A stretch of 64,000 nucleotides of DNA from Rhodobacteraceae bacterium HLUCCO07 (GCA_001314705.1 LJSU01000020.1:92225-156224); one strand, 5' to 3'; shown: positions 8,083 to 17,753, counted from the stretch's first letter. Notes: generated from the letters alone by a model not told the origin. Numbers and translations are program-made.

Positions 8083-9320
8083 GCTTGCGGCTCCGGGCGT
8101 TTCGGGGGGCGGGGTGTCCCCGGTATGGCATAGGCGACAAAGAGAGAGGCCAGGCGTGCGGCCTCGATCCGGCTGTCGAAGTCGCGGGCGACGATGGCGC
8201 GGCCCCGCGCCGCCATGTCGCGCGCGCGCTCGGGATCGTCCAGAACGGCGGCGATGGCGCGGGCCAGCGCGTCTGCATCGCCCGGTGGGCAGAGGTGCCC
8301 GGTCTCGCCGTCGCGCACCAGTTCGGGAATGCCCGCGATCTGCGTCGTGACGACAGGGGTTTCGCCCGCCAGCGCCTCCATCAGCACCACGGGCAACCCC
8401 TCGGCAAAGCTGGGCAGGACGAGCAGATCGCTTTGCCCCAGCCTGTCGGCCACCTCGGATTGTGAGCGGTAGCCCAGGAAAGCGACCTTGTCGGCAAGGC
8501 CCAGATCGCGCGCCTGCGTCTCAAGCGCGTCGCGGTCCGGCCCGTCGCCGATGATCGACAGCCCGGGCGCATCCGGCCCCATCCGGGCCAGCGTGTCGAA
8601 GAGCACCGGCAACCCCTTGACCGCCGCCAGCCGCCCCACGAAGAGCGCCTGCCGCCCGTCGCGCCGTGGCGCGCGGCCATAGCGGGCGGGATCGACGCCG
8701 CAATGCACGACATGCAGCTTGCCCCAGTGAAACGGTGCCGAAAACGCCATCGCCTGCGAGCGGCAGAACTCGGATATGCACGACACGAACGCCGCGCGGC
8801 GGATCTTCTCGTCAAGGCGCCAGTGGATCGGCTCGTAGAAGATGTCCGGCCCGTGCAGGGTAAAGGAATAGGGGATGCCCGACATTTCAGAGGCCAGCAT
8901 CGCGACGGTGCAGCTCGACTTGGCGATGTGATTGTGCAGATGGGTGACGCCCTGGCGTGCCATGTGGCGGGCCAGAAGCGCAGCCTCGGCGAAATAGATC
9001 AGTTGGTAGAGGAGGGCACGCGTGCCCCCCGGTGCCGTCCGGATGGCCAGTGCGAGCGCGCGCAGCCAGCCGCCGGGGCGGCGCAAGAGCCAGTGAAAAT
9101 GCGCGCCGACGAGGCGGGCGGGGTTCTTCGCCGCCTCAAGCACGTGAAAGGTGCGGGCCGCTTCGGCGCGTTGTTCCTCGCCCACGTGATGTTCGGCCCC
9201 GGTGCGGCGGATCGAGCAGGTTTCGACCGCAAGACCGGCGTCGCGCAGTCCTGCGACCTCGCGCTGGATGAACGTGTCGGTGGCGCGCGGATATTCGCCG
9301 GTGAGATAGGCGATCTTCAT
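8079..9320 (-). CDS. Family 4 (group 1) glycosyltransferase
   Basis: A 413-residue GT-B-fold enzyme. The N terminus MKIAYLTGEYPRATDTFIQ is typical of group 1 transferases. The C-terminal half carries the nucleotide-sugar site, including LPSFAEGLPVVLMEALA with the conserved glutamates of the E-x7-E motif. Start and stop overlap the neighbouring genes by four bases on both sides, in the middle of a five-gene coupled run (Gfo/Idh, epimerase, GT4, GT2, fused enzyme). The role is in building a surface polysaccharide; the sugar is unknown. Confidence 0.9.
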   Translation of the reverse strand: MKIAYLTGEYPRATDTFIQREVAGLRDAGLAVETCSIRRTGAEHHVGEEQRAEAARTFHVLEAAKNPARLVGAHFHWLLRRPGGWLRALALAIRTAPGGTRALLYQLIYFAEAALLARHMARQGVTHLHNHIAKSSCTVAMLASEMSGIPYSFTLHGPDIFYEPIHWRLDEKIRRAAFVSCISEFCRSQAMAFSAPFHWGKLHVVHCGVDPARYGRAPRRDGRQALFVGRLAAVKGLPVLFDTLARMGPDAPGLSIIGDGPDRDALETQARDLGLADKVAFLGYRSQSEVADRLGQSDLLVLPSFAEGLPVVLMEALAGETPVVTTQIAGIPELVRDGETGHLCPPGDADALARAIAAVLDDPERARDMAARGRAIVARDFDSRIEAARLASLFVAYAIPGTPRPPKRPEPQA

Positions 9321-10279
9321 GCCCGCGCCTCCAGCGCGTCGCGCATACCCTGATCGAAGCGCGTGGGCGTCCAGCCCAGAACGGCCTTGGCATGGGCGTT
9401 GGAATAGCGCGCCGGGCGCATCCGCGCGCGCAAGGGGCGCGGGCGCAGAAGGCCCGGCAGGCGCGTTGCGAGGCCAGGAACACGGCTCAGCCCCGTGGCC
9501 AGCCGGTCGAGGAAGCGCCACGAAAGCGGCACCACGATGGCGGGCGCCTTCGGGCCGAGCGCAGAGAGGAACCGCGCGCGGTCGGGCAGGTCGTCATCGA
9601 CAAGGATCACGGGTTGCAGACCCGGGCCGGGCGGGTTGGTCTCGGCGGCCAGCACCAGCGCCTCGGCGCAGCTTTCGACCGCGACGAGCGGGATCTGCCC
9701 CGCGTCGCCCAGCCGGACCAGCAGCGGCCCCAAGCGCGGCCCCAGATGCGCGTTCCACAGCCGCCCCGGCCCATAGACCGCCCCGGGCCGCGCGATCCAT
9801 CCGCTGAGCCCGGCACCCTGCAACATCTCTTCCTGCGCGAGCTTGGCGCGGGTATAGGCATCGCGGGCATCGGGTGCGTGTTCCAACGGGCCATTCTCGT
9901 CGATCAGCGCGTTCTCGGGCAGGGCGTCCGCGTCGTGAACGGCAATCGAACCGACCAAGACCAGGCGGGGCATTGGTGCCGTGGTGGACATCGCCTGGAT
10001 CAGGCTCCGGGTGGGGGCGAGCGTGTCGCGCTCCATCGCGGCGTCGTCGCCACCGAGGGCCGCGGCGCAATGGATCACCGCGTCGACATCCTTGAAGGCC
10101 TTTGTCAGCGCACCATTGTCGCGCCCGAGATCGAAGGCGATGCATTCCACATCCGGCATCCCCGCAAACGGTGCACAACTTTGCCGCACCAGCGCGCGCA
10201 CCTTGTGGCCGCGCGCCAGCGCCGCCTCGACCGTCCGGCGCCCGATGAACCCGCCCGCGCCAGTCACCAGCAGGGTCAT
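9317..10279 (-). CDS. NAD-dependent epimerase/dehydratase
   Basis: A 320-residue extended short-chain dehydrogenase acting on nucleotide sugars or related substrates. It has the NAD-binding motif LLVTGAGGFIGRRT at the N terminus and the active-site Tyr and Lys in YTRAK. The start at 10279 gives a four-base ATGA overlap with the upstream Gfo/Idh gene; an ATG nine bases upstream is also in frame. Its gene order after a Gfo/Idh gene mirrors the domain order of the fused protein at 4988-7072, so the two sets probably share ancestry or pathway steps. Confidence 0.87.
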   Translation of the reverse strand: MTLLVTGAGGFIGRRTVEAALARGHKVRALVRQSCAPFAGMPDVECIAFDLGRDNGALTKAFKDVDAVIHCAAALGGDDAAMERDTLAPTRSLIQAMSTTAPMPRLVLVGSIAVHDADALPENALIDENGPLEHAPDARDAYTRAKLAQEEMLQGAGLSGWIARPGAVYGPGRLWNAHLGPRLGPLLVRLGDAGQIPLVAVESCAEALVLAAETNPPGPGLQPVILVDDDLPDRARFLSALGPKAPAIVVPLSWRFLDRLATGLSRVPGLATRLPGLLRPRPLRARMRPARYSNAHAKAVLGWTPTRFDQGMRDALEARA

Positions 10280-11397
10280 CGCGCCCATGGCATCGGCTCC
10301 GGCTTTTCGCAGCGGCTGGCAATCTCCATGGCGCCGGAGCGTCCCGCGTTCTGGATCGCCAAGGTCACCTCGGTCAGGTGCAGCGCGAAATCGCCCGCGA
10401 GACGCGCCGCGCGCCCCTCGGCGATGGCGTCGAGCATCTCGGCCGGACCAAGGGCGAAATTCATTGCCGCGGCGCCGCGGCGTTTGACCTTTGGATGGGT
10501 TGGCCCCTTGGGTTTGATGCGCTGGCCGAGGGGGCTCTCCAAAAGGCGGCGGCGAATGCGCAAGCGGCGGTGGAACCGCACCGGGGCAGCGTTGTTCCAC
10601 GCCTCGCCCACCGACAGCACGCCCTTGTCGCCGATCACCCGGATCCGGTGGTCATGCGGGGCCGCGATCGAGCAGGTCAGCCGCGCGGGCGGCCCCTCCT
10701 CGAAAAACAGGGTCGCCACCGAGAAATCGGGCGTGCCGCTGGCGCCCCCCGGCTTGTCGGGCAGGGTTTCGGCGCTGGCCGCAACGAGATGCGTGACCGG
10801 CCCGAACATGTTGATCAGCCAACTGAGGTAATAGCCCGCATGCTCGAGGGTGCAGCCAACGCGAAACTCGTCCCGATACGGCCAGGGCGCGCCGCTTTCG
10901 CTGATCCAGTCCTGCACGGGGGCCTGTGGAATGAACCCGTCGTCAAGCTCGGCATAGACAAGGCGCGGCGCACCGGCCACGCCGTCACGCAGGGCGCGGG
11001 CCAGCATCTGCGACGCCTCGCCCAGCATGGACGAGGGCGCCGAGGCCAGTTGCAGCCCGGCGTCGCGGGCCATCCGTGCCACCTCGCGCGCCTCGTCAAG
11101 GCTCAGCGCCATGGGCTTTTCGCAAAACACGTGGTGCCCGGCCGAGAGCGCGGCACGGTTGATCGCGCCGTGCGAGGCCGGATTGGTCAGGTTCAGCACG
11201 AGACCGCCCCGGGGCAGCGCGGCAAGGGCACGGTCCAGGTCGGGATACCCGGGAATATCCCAATGCGTGCAGAAGGCTTGCAACCGCACGCCGTCGCGGT
11301 CATGCGCGCCGACGATATGCACACCCGGAAAGGTGGCAAGCCCTGTCATGTAGAGATCGGCGACAAAACCGCAGCCGACAACAACAACCGATTTCAT
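10276..11397 (-). CDS. Gfo/Idh/MocA family oxidoreductase
   Basis: A 373-residue NAD(P)-dependent sugar oxidoreductase. It begins MKSVVVVGCGFVADLY (Rossmann GxGxxA-like turn) and has the EKPMALS signature in the first domain, followed by the C-terminal alpha/beta substrate domain. A good ribosome-binding site (GGAGGG) lies five bases before the ATG at 11397, which selects this start over one 18 bases upstream. It is the first gene of the five-gene minus-strand run and faces away from the WecG-type gene, so the 231-bp spacer probably holds both promoters. Confidence 0.87.
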   Translation of the reverse strand: MKSVVVVGCGFVADLYMTGLATFPGVHIVGAHDRDGVRLQAFCTHWDIPGYPDLDRALAALPRGGLVLNLTNPASHGAINRAALSAGHHVFCEKPMALSLDEAREVARMARDAGLQLASAPSSMLGEASQMLARALRDGVAGAPRLVYAELDDGFIPQAPVQDWISESGAPWPYRDEFRVGCTLEHAGYYLSWLINMFGPVTHLVAASAETLPDKPGGASGTPDFSVATLFFEEGPPARLTCSIAAPHDHRIRVIGDKGVLSVGEAWNNAAPVRFHRRLRIRRRLLESPLGQRIKPKGPTHPKVKRRGAAAMNFALGPAEMLDAIAEGRAARLAGDFALHLTEVTLAIQNAGRSGAMEIASRCEKPEPMPWAR

Positions 11398-11628
11398 CGC
11401 CGCCCTCCAAGGCATGACGGCGCCGCCCGAAACCGGGTTCGGGCAGGGAAAACGGGGAACGCGGCCATATTGCTCCGCCTCTTGGCTCTTGTCATCTCGA
11501 TCAGGCGGCTTCAGAACATCGAAAGTTGTCATTACTGGGGCGACACCCGATCGTAGGGTGCTGATACCGGAAAATGCCATGAAAAAACATAGGATTCCAG
11601 ACGGCGGCACAACCGGAGGAGGAGGCGC
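11398..11628. promoter_or_regulatory. Divergent promoter region of the polysaccharide locus
   Basis: The spacer separates the start of the minus-strand Gfo/Idh run from the plus-strand WecG-type gene, so two promoters are expected. I see a TTGTCA that could be a -35 element on the plus strand near 11527, but no convincing -10 partner. The assignment rests on gene orientation. Confidence 0.3.
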
Positions 11629-12384
11629 GTGAAGATTCAGGTCGCAGAGGGGGAGATCGCGGTCAATCTGCGCGACACGGGGGCGCTGATCGATGCCGTT
11701 CGGAATCGGCTGCGGGCCGGCGAGGGCTTTGCATTGGCCACGGTCAATCTCGATCATCTCGTGAAACTGAGCCAGGATTCGGATTTTCGCGCCGCCTATC
11801 GGGCCCAGGATTTCGTGGTCGCAGACGGCAATCCCATCGTCTGGCTGGCGCGGCTGGCGGGCGAGCGTCTGTCCCTTTTGCCGGGGTCGGACATGGTCGT
11901 GCCGCTGGCGCGGCTCGCCGCCCTGGAGGGCGTGAAACTGGGCCTTGTCGGCTCGACCGACGAGAGCCTTGCCATCGCGGGCGCGGCGCTCGAAGAGAGG
12001 GTGCCGGGCCTCGAGATCGCCGCGCTTATCGCACCGCCCATGGGTTTCGACCCGGATGGGCCGCGGGCGGGCGAGATCCTGCGCGATTTGCAGGCGGCGG
12101 AAGTGGGGTTGGTTTTTCTGGCGCTGGGCGCGCCGAAACAGGAAAGGCTGGCCGCGCGCGGCCGGGCCGAGGTGCCAGACATCGGGTTCGCGTCGATCGG
12201 TGCGGGGCTTGATTTCCTGTCGGGGGCGCAAAGGCGCGCGCCGAGATGGGTGCGGGCGATCGCGATGGAATGGGCGTGGCGGATGTTCAGCGCACCCGCA
12301 CGTCTCGTGCCGCGCTATGCGCGCTGTTTGGCGATCCTGCCGGGGCATATGTGGCGCGCCTTGCGGATGCGCTGGCGAGGATGA
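11629..12384 (+). CDS. WecG/TagA/CpsF family glycosyltransferase
   Basis: A 251-residue enzyme of the family that transfers N-acetylmannosamine-type or similar sugars to lipid-linked acceptors (GT26). Diagnostic segments are ATVNLDHLVKL, VADGNPIVWLAR, LPGSDMV and LGAPKQE. A strong ribosome-binding site (GGAGGAGG) precedes the ATG. It is the only plus-strand gene within the minus-strand polysaccharide block and probably adds an early sugar of the repeat unit at the inner membrane. It converges on the SDR gene. Confidence 0.88.
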   Translation: MKIQVAEGEIAVNLRDTGALIDAVRNRLRAGEGFALATVNLDHLVKLSQDSDFRAAYRAQDFVVADGNPIVWLARLAGERLSLLPGSDMVVPLARLAALEGVKLGLVGSTDESLAIAGAALEERVPGLEIAALIAPPMGFDPDGPRAGEILRDLQAAEVGLVFLALGAPKQERLAARGRAEVPDIGFASIGAGLDFLSGAQRRAPRWVRAIAMEWAWRMFSAPARLVPRYARCLAILPGHMWRALRMRWRG

Positions 12385-12466
12385 CCGCGGCCGTTGCGTG
12401 CCGGGCGCGGGTCGGGCAGAGCTCAAGCCATTGGAAAAACGGAGTATTTCTGGCAAGATAAAGGGG

Positions 12467-13234
12467 TCAGTCGAGGCGCCGCAGAGGTCTGCGCCGCCCC
12501 AGCAGCCGATCCTTGATCCGCCCCTTGAGACCGCGCGGCGGAGGGATTTCGATGGCCTGCTCGAAGCTGGTGCCGGAAAGGGCGGGATCGTGCCAGAGCG
12601 CCAGTTCGACCCCCCATTTCGCCGATTGATCGGGGGCGAGCCCGTCGGGAATGCCCATGCGCGTGGCCAGCATCCCGGGCATCCAGTCGGAAATGACGAT
12701 GTCGGGAAAGCGATCGGCCAGGTCGGCCACGAGCGCGCGGGTCAGGATGCGCGCGGCGCCCTTGGACACGGAATAGGCGGCCGAGGCGGGAAGCGGGTGC
12801 AGGTCGGCAAAGGTCGCGACGTTGAGGATGCGGCCGAATCCTGTCTCTGCCATCCGGTCGAGCGCCATGCGCGTGGCGGCGAAGCTGCCGCCGAGATTGA
12901 CGCGGGTGGTCTGCATGAAGCTTTCGGGGGTTTCGTCGAATATGTCGCAACGCGGATAGAGCGCCGCGTTGTTGATCAGCAGGGTGAGGGGGCCGAGCGC
13001 GTCGGCCTCTTCGAACGCGTGTCGCAGGCTGTCGAAATCGCTCACATCCGCGATGACGGGCGTGATCCGGTCCGATCCGTTTGCCGTTTCGGCAAGGCTT
13101 TGCGCATCGCGCCCGACTGCCGCGACCCGCATCCCGCGCGACGCCAGCGCGCGCGCCAGCGCCCGGCCCAACCCGCGACCCGCGCCGGTGACAAGCGCCA
13201 CGCCCGATTTCACCCTGTCGTCATCACGCGCCAT
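12467..13234 (-). CDS. Short-chain dehydrogenase/reductase
   Basis: A 255-residue classical SDR with cofactor motif TGAGRGLGRAL, structural motif NNAALYP and active-site YSVSK with the upstream catalytic Ser region. It overlaps the end of the GMC oxidoreductase gene by 11 bases, so the two are translationally coupled and may act on the same substrate, for example oxidation followed by stereospecific reduction. The substrate is unknown. Confidence 0.87.
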   Translation of the reverse strand: MARDDDRVKSGVALVTGAGRGLGRALARALASRGMRVAAVGRDAQSLAETANGSDRITPVIADVSDFDSLRHAFEEADALGPLTLLINNAALYPRCDIFDETPESFMQTTRVNLGGSFAATRMALDRMAETGFGRILNVATFADLHPLPASAAYSVSKGAARILTRALVADLADRFPDIVISDWMPGMLATRMGIPDGLAPDQSAKWGVELALWHDPALSGTSFEQAIEIPPPRGLKGRIKDRLLGRRRPLRRLD

Positions 13235-14795
13235 CGCGTCCCTCCCGGTTTATCGCATCGGCCACCCGGAGCGCCTGCGCGGCGATGCCGAGCGAGGGGT
13301 TCACCCCCATCGAGGTCGGAAAGAACCCCGCATCCGCCCCCCAGAGATTGGCGACGTCATGCGCCCGCCCGTCGCCACGCAGCACCGCGCGTGCAGGGTC
13401 ATCGCCAAAGCGCATCGTGCCGGAAGGGTGGCCGAAATTCAATTCCGGCCGGCGGGTCAGGAACATCTTGCGCTGGCCGCGCAGGGCGCGCGCGATCTCG
13501 CGGCGGAAGAGGCGACGGCGGGCGCGCAACTCGTCATGGATGCGGTAGTCGATCGCGATCTCGTCACTGTCACCCTCGGGTGGCAGCACCCGGTTGTCGT
13601 CATAGGGCAGGTCTTCGAGCAGGCCGACGAAGATCTTGGCAGTGCCCAGAAGCTTGGCCGCGATTGCCGCCGGAATACGGCTGAGGCCTGCCGCACCGGG
13701 AATGCGGCCCAAGCCGGAGTTTTCGACCAAGCCCCTGAGATACCAGGCGATTTCACCGTAAGAGGCGGCCACGCCCATGGCCTGCACCATGCCAAGCCGC
13801 TGCCCCTCGCGCCAGTAGAGATCGCGCAGGCCAATCGCCTTGGACGGGCTTGGGTCAGTGCCGCCGGGCCAGATCGCGAACATCTCGTTGAGATGGAACA
13901 TCAGGCCCCGCCCCACCAGGCCACTGGTATTGGCCACACCCTGCGGGAACGTTTCGCAGGCAGAGGCGAGGCAAAGCCGCGGAGAGCCGAGCGCGCCACC
14001 GGCGAGCACGACATGATCGGCCGTGAGGGTCAGCACCTCGCCCGCGCGCCGCGCCTCGAGCCCGGTGATGCGCTGGCCGTCGCCGAGAAGGCGCGTGACC
14101 GCGCAGCGGTCGAGCAAGGCCGCGTTGCCGGTGGCCAGCGCCGGTTCCACCCCGGCGGAGCGTCCATCCATCTTGCACGCATGCGGGCATTTGAAGCCGA
14201 GGCACCCCTTGCAGCCGGGCAGATGGGCGATGGCGGAGTGCAGCGCATAAGGGTGCAGCCCCTGCGCGCGCAGCCGTTCGGTCAGGTGCTGATCGCCCCG
14301 CGACAGGGGCGGTGGCGGGGCGAGGTTGGGGCAGGGTGTCTCGGACAGGGGGTCGGGCGTGCCGCAGACCCGGTAAAGCGCCTGCGCTCGGTCGAGCCAT
14401 GGCGCGAACTCGGTCCATGACACGGGCCAGCCGCCGGTCGGGTGCGGGCGTGCTTCGGAATGGTCGAGATCATGCGGCTCGGGCCGCTCGAGCGTGGCGG
14501 CATAGAACACGGATGATCCGCCAAGGCCGGCGCCAAGCGGGGCGAAGAACCGGGCCTCGCGCCCGTCCACCCTGGCGCGCACCTCTGCGGGCCAGAACCC
14601 GCGCGCGCTCCGCGCCTCGGGCACGAAGATCCCGGGCGAGAGCGGTGTCTGCTCGGACCGGTGCCCGGCAGGGCCCTTTTCGACGAAAAGCACCTTGCGC
14701 CCCGCTTCGGCCAGCGCCCGGCCCGTGGTGCCGCCGCCGATCCCGGTGCCGATCACGATCACGTCCCAATGCCGTTGCGTGATTTCCCGGCTCAT
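13224..14795 (-). CDS. GMC family FAD-dependent oxidoreductase
   Basis: A 523-residue flavoenzyme. The N terminus WDVIVIGTGIGGGTTGRALAE binds FAD. A cysteine-rich stretch (CKGCLGFKCPHACK, around 190-205) is typical of the cholesterol-oxidase-like and sugar-dehydrogenase branch of GMC proteins. The C-terminal segment with NLWGADAGFFPTSMGVNPS carries the usual active-site region. It lies between the acyltransferase (four-base overlap) and the SDR (11-base overlap), so all three belong to one operon. A role in modifying a polysaccharide or lipid precursor is inferred from context only. Confidence 0.87.
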   Translation of the reverse strand: MSREITQRHWDVIVIGTGIGGGTTGRALAEAGRKVLFVEKGPAGHRSEQTPLSPGIFVPEARSARGFWPAEVRARVDGREARFFAPLGAGLGGSSVFYAATLERPEPHDLDHSEARPHPTGGWPVSWTEFAPWLDRAQALYRVCGTPDPLSETPCPNLAPPPPLSRGDQHLTERLRAQGLHPYALHSAIAHLPGCKGCLGFKCPHACKMDGRSAGVEPALATGNAALLDRCAVTRLLGDGQRITGLEARRAGEVLTLTADHVVLAGGALGSPRLCLASACETFPQGVANTSGLVGRGLMFHLNEMFAIWPGGTDPSPSKAIGLRDLYWREGQRLGMVQAMGVAASYGEIAWYLRGLVENSGLGRIPGAAGLSRIPAAIAAKLLGTAKIFVGLLEDLPYDDNRVLPPEGDSDEIAIDYRIHDELRARRRLFRREIARALRGQRKMFLTRRPELNFGHPSGTMRFGDDPARAVLRGDGRAHDVANLWGADAGFFPTSMGVNPSLGIAAQALRVADAINREGRDGA

Positions 14796-16834
14796 GGTCC
14801 TGCCCTTTCGAAGACGGGTTCAAAAAGCGGTGCCAGTGCCCGCGCGGCGCGGTTGGTCAGGTGATTGTTGTCGAAATACCAGCTTTCGCCATCCTGCATC
14901 ACCGTGCATTCCGACGCATCGCACAGTTTCGGCCAGGGGTCGATCAAGTGCAGGTCTCCGGCTTCGAGCCACGGCGCAAAAAGCGCCTCGCCCGGCGCGG
15001 CCCGCGCCTCGGCCTGATCGCGAGGCAGCGAAAGCGGCGCGTTCTCGGGGGTGAGCTGCCCATGCGCAAGCTGCCGCGCGACCGTGCGACTGTCGTAGAA
15101 CGGCATCTCGGGCGGTTGGCGCAGCACGAAGATCCGCTCGAAGTTCTGTTCGAGAACGGGCAGGCTTGCCTTGAGCGCGCTGCTGAACACCTCGGCGTTG
15201 GTCCCGCCGTCATGACCGGCCAGCGCGATGGTGTTCTGCGCATCCTGCCCCACGCCCGTGCCGGTGGCGTAGTAGGACCAGCGCCCCACCAGCAGCAGGT
15301 TTTGCACGGACTCAAGCGAGGCGAGCCCGGCGCGGATCGTGGCATTGGCAATGGTGCAGGCCGCATCATCGGCTGGCGTGGCATAGCTTTCGCGTTTCTC
15401 GATCCCGAAAAGCGGCGGGCAGCCCGCCCGCCAGATCAGGAGCGCGGGCGTGTCCGCCTGCTGCGCGGCCTGATCCAGTCCTTCTTTCATGGCGCGCAGG
15501 TGGCTGTCGCCCCAGATCACGACGCGTGGCGCGCCCTCGGGCCCGATGGGGCAGAGCTCGACCCAGGCAAAATGGCCCTCCGTGACCGTCTGACAACGCG
15601 AGAAATCCTGAAGGAAATCGGCCGAGGCCGCGATATGGGTCCGGGTCTCGGGGCCGAACCGCCCGGGCACCCCGTCCTTGACATAGGCCAGTGCGCCGAT
15701 CGCCAGCATCGCCCCCGTGGGCAGTGCCAGCGCGCCCAGCACCGGCCAGCCGCGCGCGCCCTCGATCCGCCTGAACGGCAATTCGACATAGCGCCACGAG
15801 ACCACTGCCAGCCCGAAGGAAAGCACCATCCAGCCCGCGACCTCCCACGGGCCGGCATAGCCGTCGCGCCAGTATTTCGACAGGACCAGCACCGGCCAGT
15901 GCCAGAGGTAGAGCGAATAGGAAACCTGTCCGATGAAGACCGGCAAAGGGGCCGAGAGCGCCCGGTTGACCGGGTTGGTCTGCCGCCCGTTCAGGATCAG
16001 CAGAACCGTACCCGCCACCGGAATCGCCGCCTGCCAGCCTGGAAACCCGTCCGGTTCGATCCACACCAGCCCGCCCAGCACCAGTACGAGGCCCAGCCAG
16101 CTCAACCCCGGGTGCCAGGAAAACCGCGCCTGCCGCGATTGGCCATGGATCGCCAGCAATACCCCGGCCAGAAGCTCCCACGCGCGGAACGGGAAAAGGT
16201 AAAAGGCGGTGGTCTGGCTTTGTGGCGTGATCCAGACCGATGCGGCGAAAGAGGTGGCAAAACCGACGATCAGCGCCCAGAGCAGCACCCGCCGCGACGC
16301 CTTGAGCAGCAACATCACGAGCGGCAGCACGATGTAAAACTGTTCCTCGACCGCGAGCGACCAGGTGTGCAACAGTGCTTTCACATCCGCACCGATGTCG
16401 AAATAGCCCTCGCCGCGCCAGAACAGCACGTTCGAGAGATACACCGTGGCCGCGATCAGCGACTTGCCGAATTCGCGGAACTCGAAGGGCAGGAACACGA
16501 CCCATGCGGCCATGGCGGTCACGCCAGCCATGGCGAAATAGGCCGGAGCAAGCCGCTTGACCCGCCGGATAAAGAACCGCGCCAGGTGCAGTCGCCCGTT
16601 CTCGGACAAGTCACGCCACAGGATGCCGCCGATCAGGTAGCCCGAGATGACAAAGAACACGTCGACCCCGGCAAAGCCCCCTGCCATACCCGGCACGTCG
16701 AAATGGTAGAGCACGACCGCGAGGACCGCGATCATGCGCAGCCCGTCGATCTCGGGCCTATAGGTGGGGTGAGGCAGGCTCGAAATGGTGATCTCCGGGG
16801 TTGGTTGGCGAAATGGCAATGATGAACGTGGCAT
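14792..16834 (-). CDS. OafA-type membrane O-acyltransferase with C-terminal SGNH domain
   Basis: A 680-residue protein that would O-acetylate a surface polysaccharide. The N-terminal part (about 27-370) is a multi-pass acyltransferase-3 domain with the signature YRPEIDGLRMIAVLAVVLYH and about ten hydrophobic segments. The C-terminal part is a periplasmic SGNH hydrolase-like domain with GDSH near residue 442 and the distal Asp/His block in FDNNHLT near the end. This two-domain layout is that of OafA and OatA. It starts the minus-strand run with the GMC and SDR genes and is divergent from the enoyl-CoA hydratase gene, with an 84-bp spacer. Confidence 0.9.
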   Translation of the reverse strand: MPRSSLPFRQPTPEITISSLPHPTYRPEIDGLRMIAVLAVVLYHFDVPGMAGGFAGVDVFFVISGYLIGGILWRDLSENGRLHLARFFIRRVKRLAPAYFAMAGVTAMAAWVVFLPFEFREFGKSLIAATVYLSNVLFWRGEGYFDIGADVKALLHTWSLAVEEQFYIVLPLVMLLLKASRRVLLWALIVGFATSFAASVWITPQSQTTAFYLFPFRAWELLAGVLLAIHGQSRQARFSWHPGLSWLGLVLVLGGLVWIEPDGFPGWQAAIPVAGTVLLILNGRQTNPVNRALSAPLPVFIGQVSYSLYLWHWPVLVLSKYWRDGYAGPWEVAGWMVLSFGLAVVSWRYVELPFRRIEGARGWPVLGALALPTGAMLAIGALAYVKDGVPGRFGPETRTHIAASADFLQDFSRCQTVTEGHFAWVELCPIGPEGAPRVVIWGDSHLRAMKEGLDQAAQQADTPALLIWRAGCPPLFGIEKRESYATPADDAACTIANATIRAGLASLESVQNLLLVGRWSYYATGTGVGQDAQNTIALAGHDGGTNAEVFSSALKASLPVLEQNFERIFVLRQPPEMPFYDSRTVARQLAHGQLTPENAPLSLPRDQAEARAAPGEALFAPWLEAGDLHLIDPWPKLCDASECTVMQDGESWYFDNNHLTNRAARALAPLFEPVFERAGP

Positions 16835-16918
16835 TTAATGCCGGAAAGGGGCAGAAATTGCACCGCTTCTTTGCGAATTTGCGGCAAGCAGGCGAAACAG
16901 GCTTAAAAGGAGGGCGTC

Positions 16919-17710
16919 ATGCCGGTGAGGGTCGAGAAGAACGGTGCGGTCTGGACGGTGATCCATTCCCGCCCCGAGGCGCGCAACGCGATGGATGTGG
17001 AGCACGCCCGTGCGCTTTACGAAGCGTTTCTGGAATTCGAGTCGGATGACAGCGCCGCGGTGGCCGTGTTCTGGGGCGAGGGCGGGGCCTTCTGTGCGGG
17101 CTGGGATCTCAAGCAGGTCGCGGCACTGGCCGAGGGCGAGGCCTGGGCGGCGCTTGATTTCGCCGAAGAGGGGCACGTGTTCGGCCCGATGGGGCCGTCA
17201 CGGCTCGACCTTTCCAAGCCGGTGATCGCCGCCATCGAGGGGCCGGCGGTGGCCGGCGGGATGGAGCTTGCCGTGTGGGCCGACCTGCGCGTGATGGGGC
17301 AGGGGGCCTTCATGGGCGTTTATTGCCGCCGCTGGGGCGTGCCGCTCATCGACGGGGGCACGGTGCGCCTGCCCCGGCTGGTGGGCGAGGGGCGTGCGAT
17401 GGACATGATCCTGACCGGGCGCAAGGTGACTGCGCAAGAGGCATTGCGTATCGGGCTTTGCGAATACGTGGTGCCCGACGGCACGGCGCGCGACCGGGCC
17501 GAGGAACTCGCCCACCAGATCGCCCGTTTCCCACAGGGCTGCCTGCGCGCCGACCGTGCCTCGGCCCGCGCACAGGCGGGCCTGGATCAGCGCGCCGCCC
17601 TGCGCCAGGAATGGGAGGGCAGCAAGGGCATGGTGCAGGCCGAGGGCGCCAAGGGGGCCGCACGCTTTGCCGGAGGCAAGGGGCGACATGGGGATTTCGG
17701 CGACATCTGA
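16919..17710 (+). CDS. Enoyl-CoA hydratase/isomerase (crotonase) family protein
   Basis: A 263-residue crotonase-fold protein. The oxyanion-hole segments are seen in GGAFCAGWDLKQ and in AIEGPAVAGGMELA, and the usual C-terminal trimerisation region follows. A strong ribosome-binding site (AAGGAGG) lies before the ATG. The catalytic glutamates of true hydratases are not obvious at the expected place, so the exact reaction is uncertain. It is a single gene between a divergent acyltransferase and the RNA methyltransferase. It may feed the nearby phenylacetate or fatty-acid routes, but nothing in the sequence shows this. Confidence 0.86.
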   Translation: MPVRVEKNGAVWTVIHSRPEARNAMDVEHARALYEAFLEFESDDSAAVAVFWGEGGAFCAGWDLKQVAALAEGEAWAALDFAEEGHVFGPMGPSRLDLSKPVIAAIEGPAVAGGMELAVWADLRVMGQGAFMGVYCRRWGVPLIDGGTVRLPRLVGEGRAMDMILTGRKVTAQEALRIGLCEYVVPDGTARDRAEELAHQIARFPQGCLRADRASARAQAGLDQRAALRQEWEGSKGMVQAEGAKGAARFAGGKGRHGDFGDI

Positions 17711-17753
17711 TAGCGTGTAAGCCCGTGCGATACCGCGCGAAAGGCCTGCCCAC

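Noticed and set aside
14861..16822. Plus-strand open frame of 653 codons
   Set aside because: It lies wholly antisense to the OafA-type acyltransferase, which has clear domain motifs. The translation is rich in Arg, Gly and Asp with no domain, the usual mirror of G+C-rich coding sequence.
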